Shown piece by piece: positions 6,008-6,240 of a DNA stretch of 6,240 nucleotides. The stretch spans positions 29,126 to 35,365 of the forward strand of contig PNBP01000067.1 in assembly GCA_003136075.1 (NCBI GenBank). Direction: 5' to 3'. The notes beneath the pieces were generated by a model. That model worked only from the letters and a program-made list of their open reading frames with translations, was not told the origin of the DNA and did not search any database. The position numbers were made by a program, and so were the translations under genes. The DNA comes from Methanoregula sp. (lineage in GTDB: Archaea > Halobacteriota > Methanomicrobia > Methanomicrobiales > Methanospirillaceae). The stretch's first letter is position 1. Each line of letters starts with the position of its first letter.

Positions 6008-6197
6008 AGTCATACTTGCCTTTCGGATGTGCCCAGCCGGTAAACCCGCAGTAAATACACCCGATACCATCACATGAGGTGCAGCGCGTTTTTGGTGCAG
6101 CGACAAGAACCGATCCAGTCTTATTGCAATACGTGCATCCAAGACCCCCGCAATGTCCGCAGGTAGCTGGTTCATACTCTTTTTTCCCGTCAGTCAT
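6006..6197 (-). CDS. 63-residue protein with two DnaJ-type zinc-finger repeats
   Basis: The small cytoplasmic protein consists of two copies of a CXXCXGXGCXYCXXTG unit: CGHCGGLGCTYCNKTG at residues 13-28 and CTSCDGIGCIYCGFTG at 39-54. The eight cysteines (13, 16, 21, 24, 39, 42, 47, 50) could hold two zinc ions. CXXCXGXG is the hallmark of the zinc centre of DnaJ, but no J domain or substrate domain is present, so a co-chaperone role is not shown. The ATG at 6197 is chosen because the sequence before it overlaps the end of another frame, and GAGG lies at 6213-6210, 12 bases upstream, which is slightly far. An in-frame ATG at 6236 would give 76 residues and overlap the upstream gene. It is probably the last gene of a minus-strand operon that continues beyond the window. 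Confidence 0.7.
   Translation of the reverse strand: MTDGKKEYEPATCGHCGGLGCTYCNKTGSVLVAAPKTRCTSCDGIGCIYCGFTGWAHPKGKYD
6036..6161 (-). repeat. Duplicated zinc-finger unit within the small protein
   Basis: The two 16-residue units (6161-6114 and 6083-6036) share 9 of 16 residues, including all four cysteines, two Gly, the Tyr and the closing Thr-Gly. Their codons differ widely, which points to an old duplication under selection rather than a recent one. Confidence 0.7.
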
Positions 6198-6219
6198 GTC
6201 AGATCGGATCCTCGCCGTA

Positions 6220-6240
6220 TCATTCTTCATCCTCATCGAG
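6220..6240 (-). CDS. Last codons of an upstream gene with an acidic tail (partial)
   Basis: On the minus strand one frame from the window edge reads LDEDEE and then TGA at 6222-6220. Acidic tails ending in runs of Asp and Glu are frequent in archaeal proteins. The stop lies 22 bases before the preferred start of the 63-residue gene, an operon-like spacing. Only six residues are visible, so this is a tentative call. Confidence 0.35.
   Translation of the reverse strand, partial: LDEDEE

Noticed and set aside
1..6240. Mobile elements, CRISPR arrays, tRNA or rRNA genes
   Set aside because: I found no transposase or integrase motif, no regularly spaced direct repeats, and no cloverleaf with a TTC-type arm in the intergenic stretches.

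Overview
The window looks like a chromosomal segment of a methanogenic archaeon, most likely of the order Methanomicrobiales (Methanoregula or Methanosphaerula type). This is inferred from an archaeal/eukaryal-type prolyl-tRNA synthetase with a C-terminal zinc site, a secreted and C-terminally anchored protein resembling the DUF3821 proteins of these methanogens, TATA-like boxes before starts, GGAG-type ribosome binding sites and T-run terminators. No database search was possible, so the taxon is an inference.

Left part (1-2736, + strand): the last 24 codons of a membrane protein, probably SpoIIM family, end 10 bases before proS, which is complete. After a T-rich terminator and an intergenic stretch with its own promoter comes a 320-residue secreted, membrane-anchored protein.

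Middle (2852-3922, - strand): three genes read leftward. These are a 44-residue Cys-containing microprotein not previously obvious because of its size, a 102-residue helical orphan whose ribosome binding site lies inside the microprotein gene, and, after 168 bases, a 151-residue protein with a zinc ribbon at each end.

Right part (4191-6240): two + strand genes, each with its own promoter, encode a PEBP/YbhB-like protein and an HD-domain dGTPase-like dNTP triphosphohydrolase. Convergent to them on the - strand are a tiny protein with two DnaJ-type zinc-finger repeats and the last codons of an upstream gene with an acidic tail. A dyad covering both convergent stop codons may terminate from both sides.

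The content is mostly core or housekeeping. I see no mobile element, CRISPR array, tRNA or rRNA, and no convincing new multi-gene system. The least explained parts are the small Cys-rich proteins and the microprotein/helical-orphan pair at 3476-3922.
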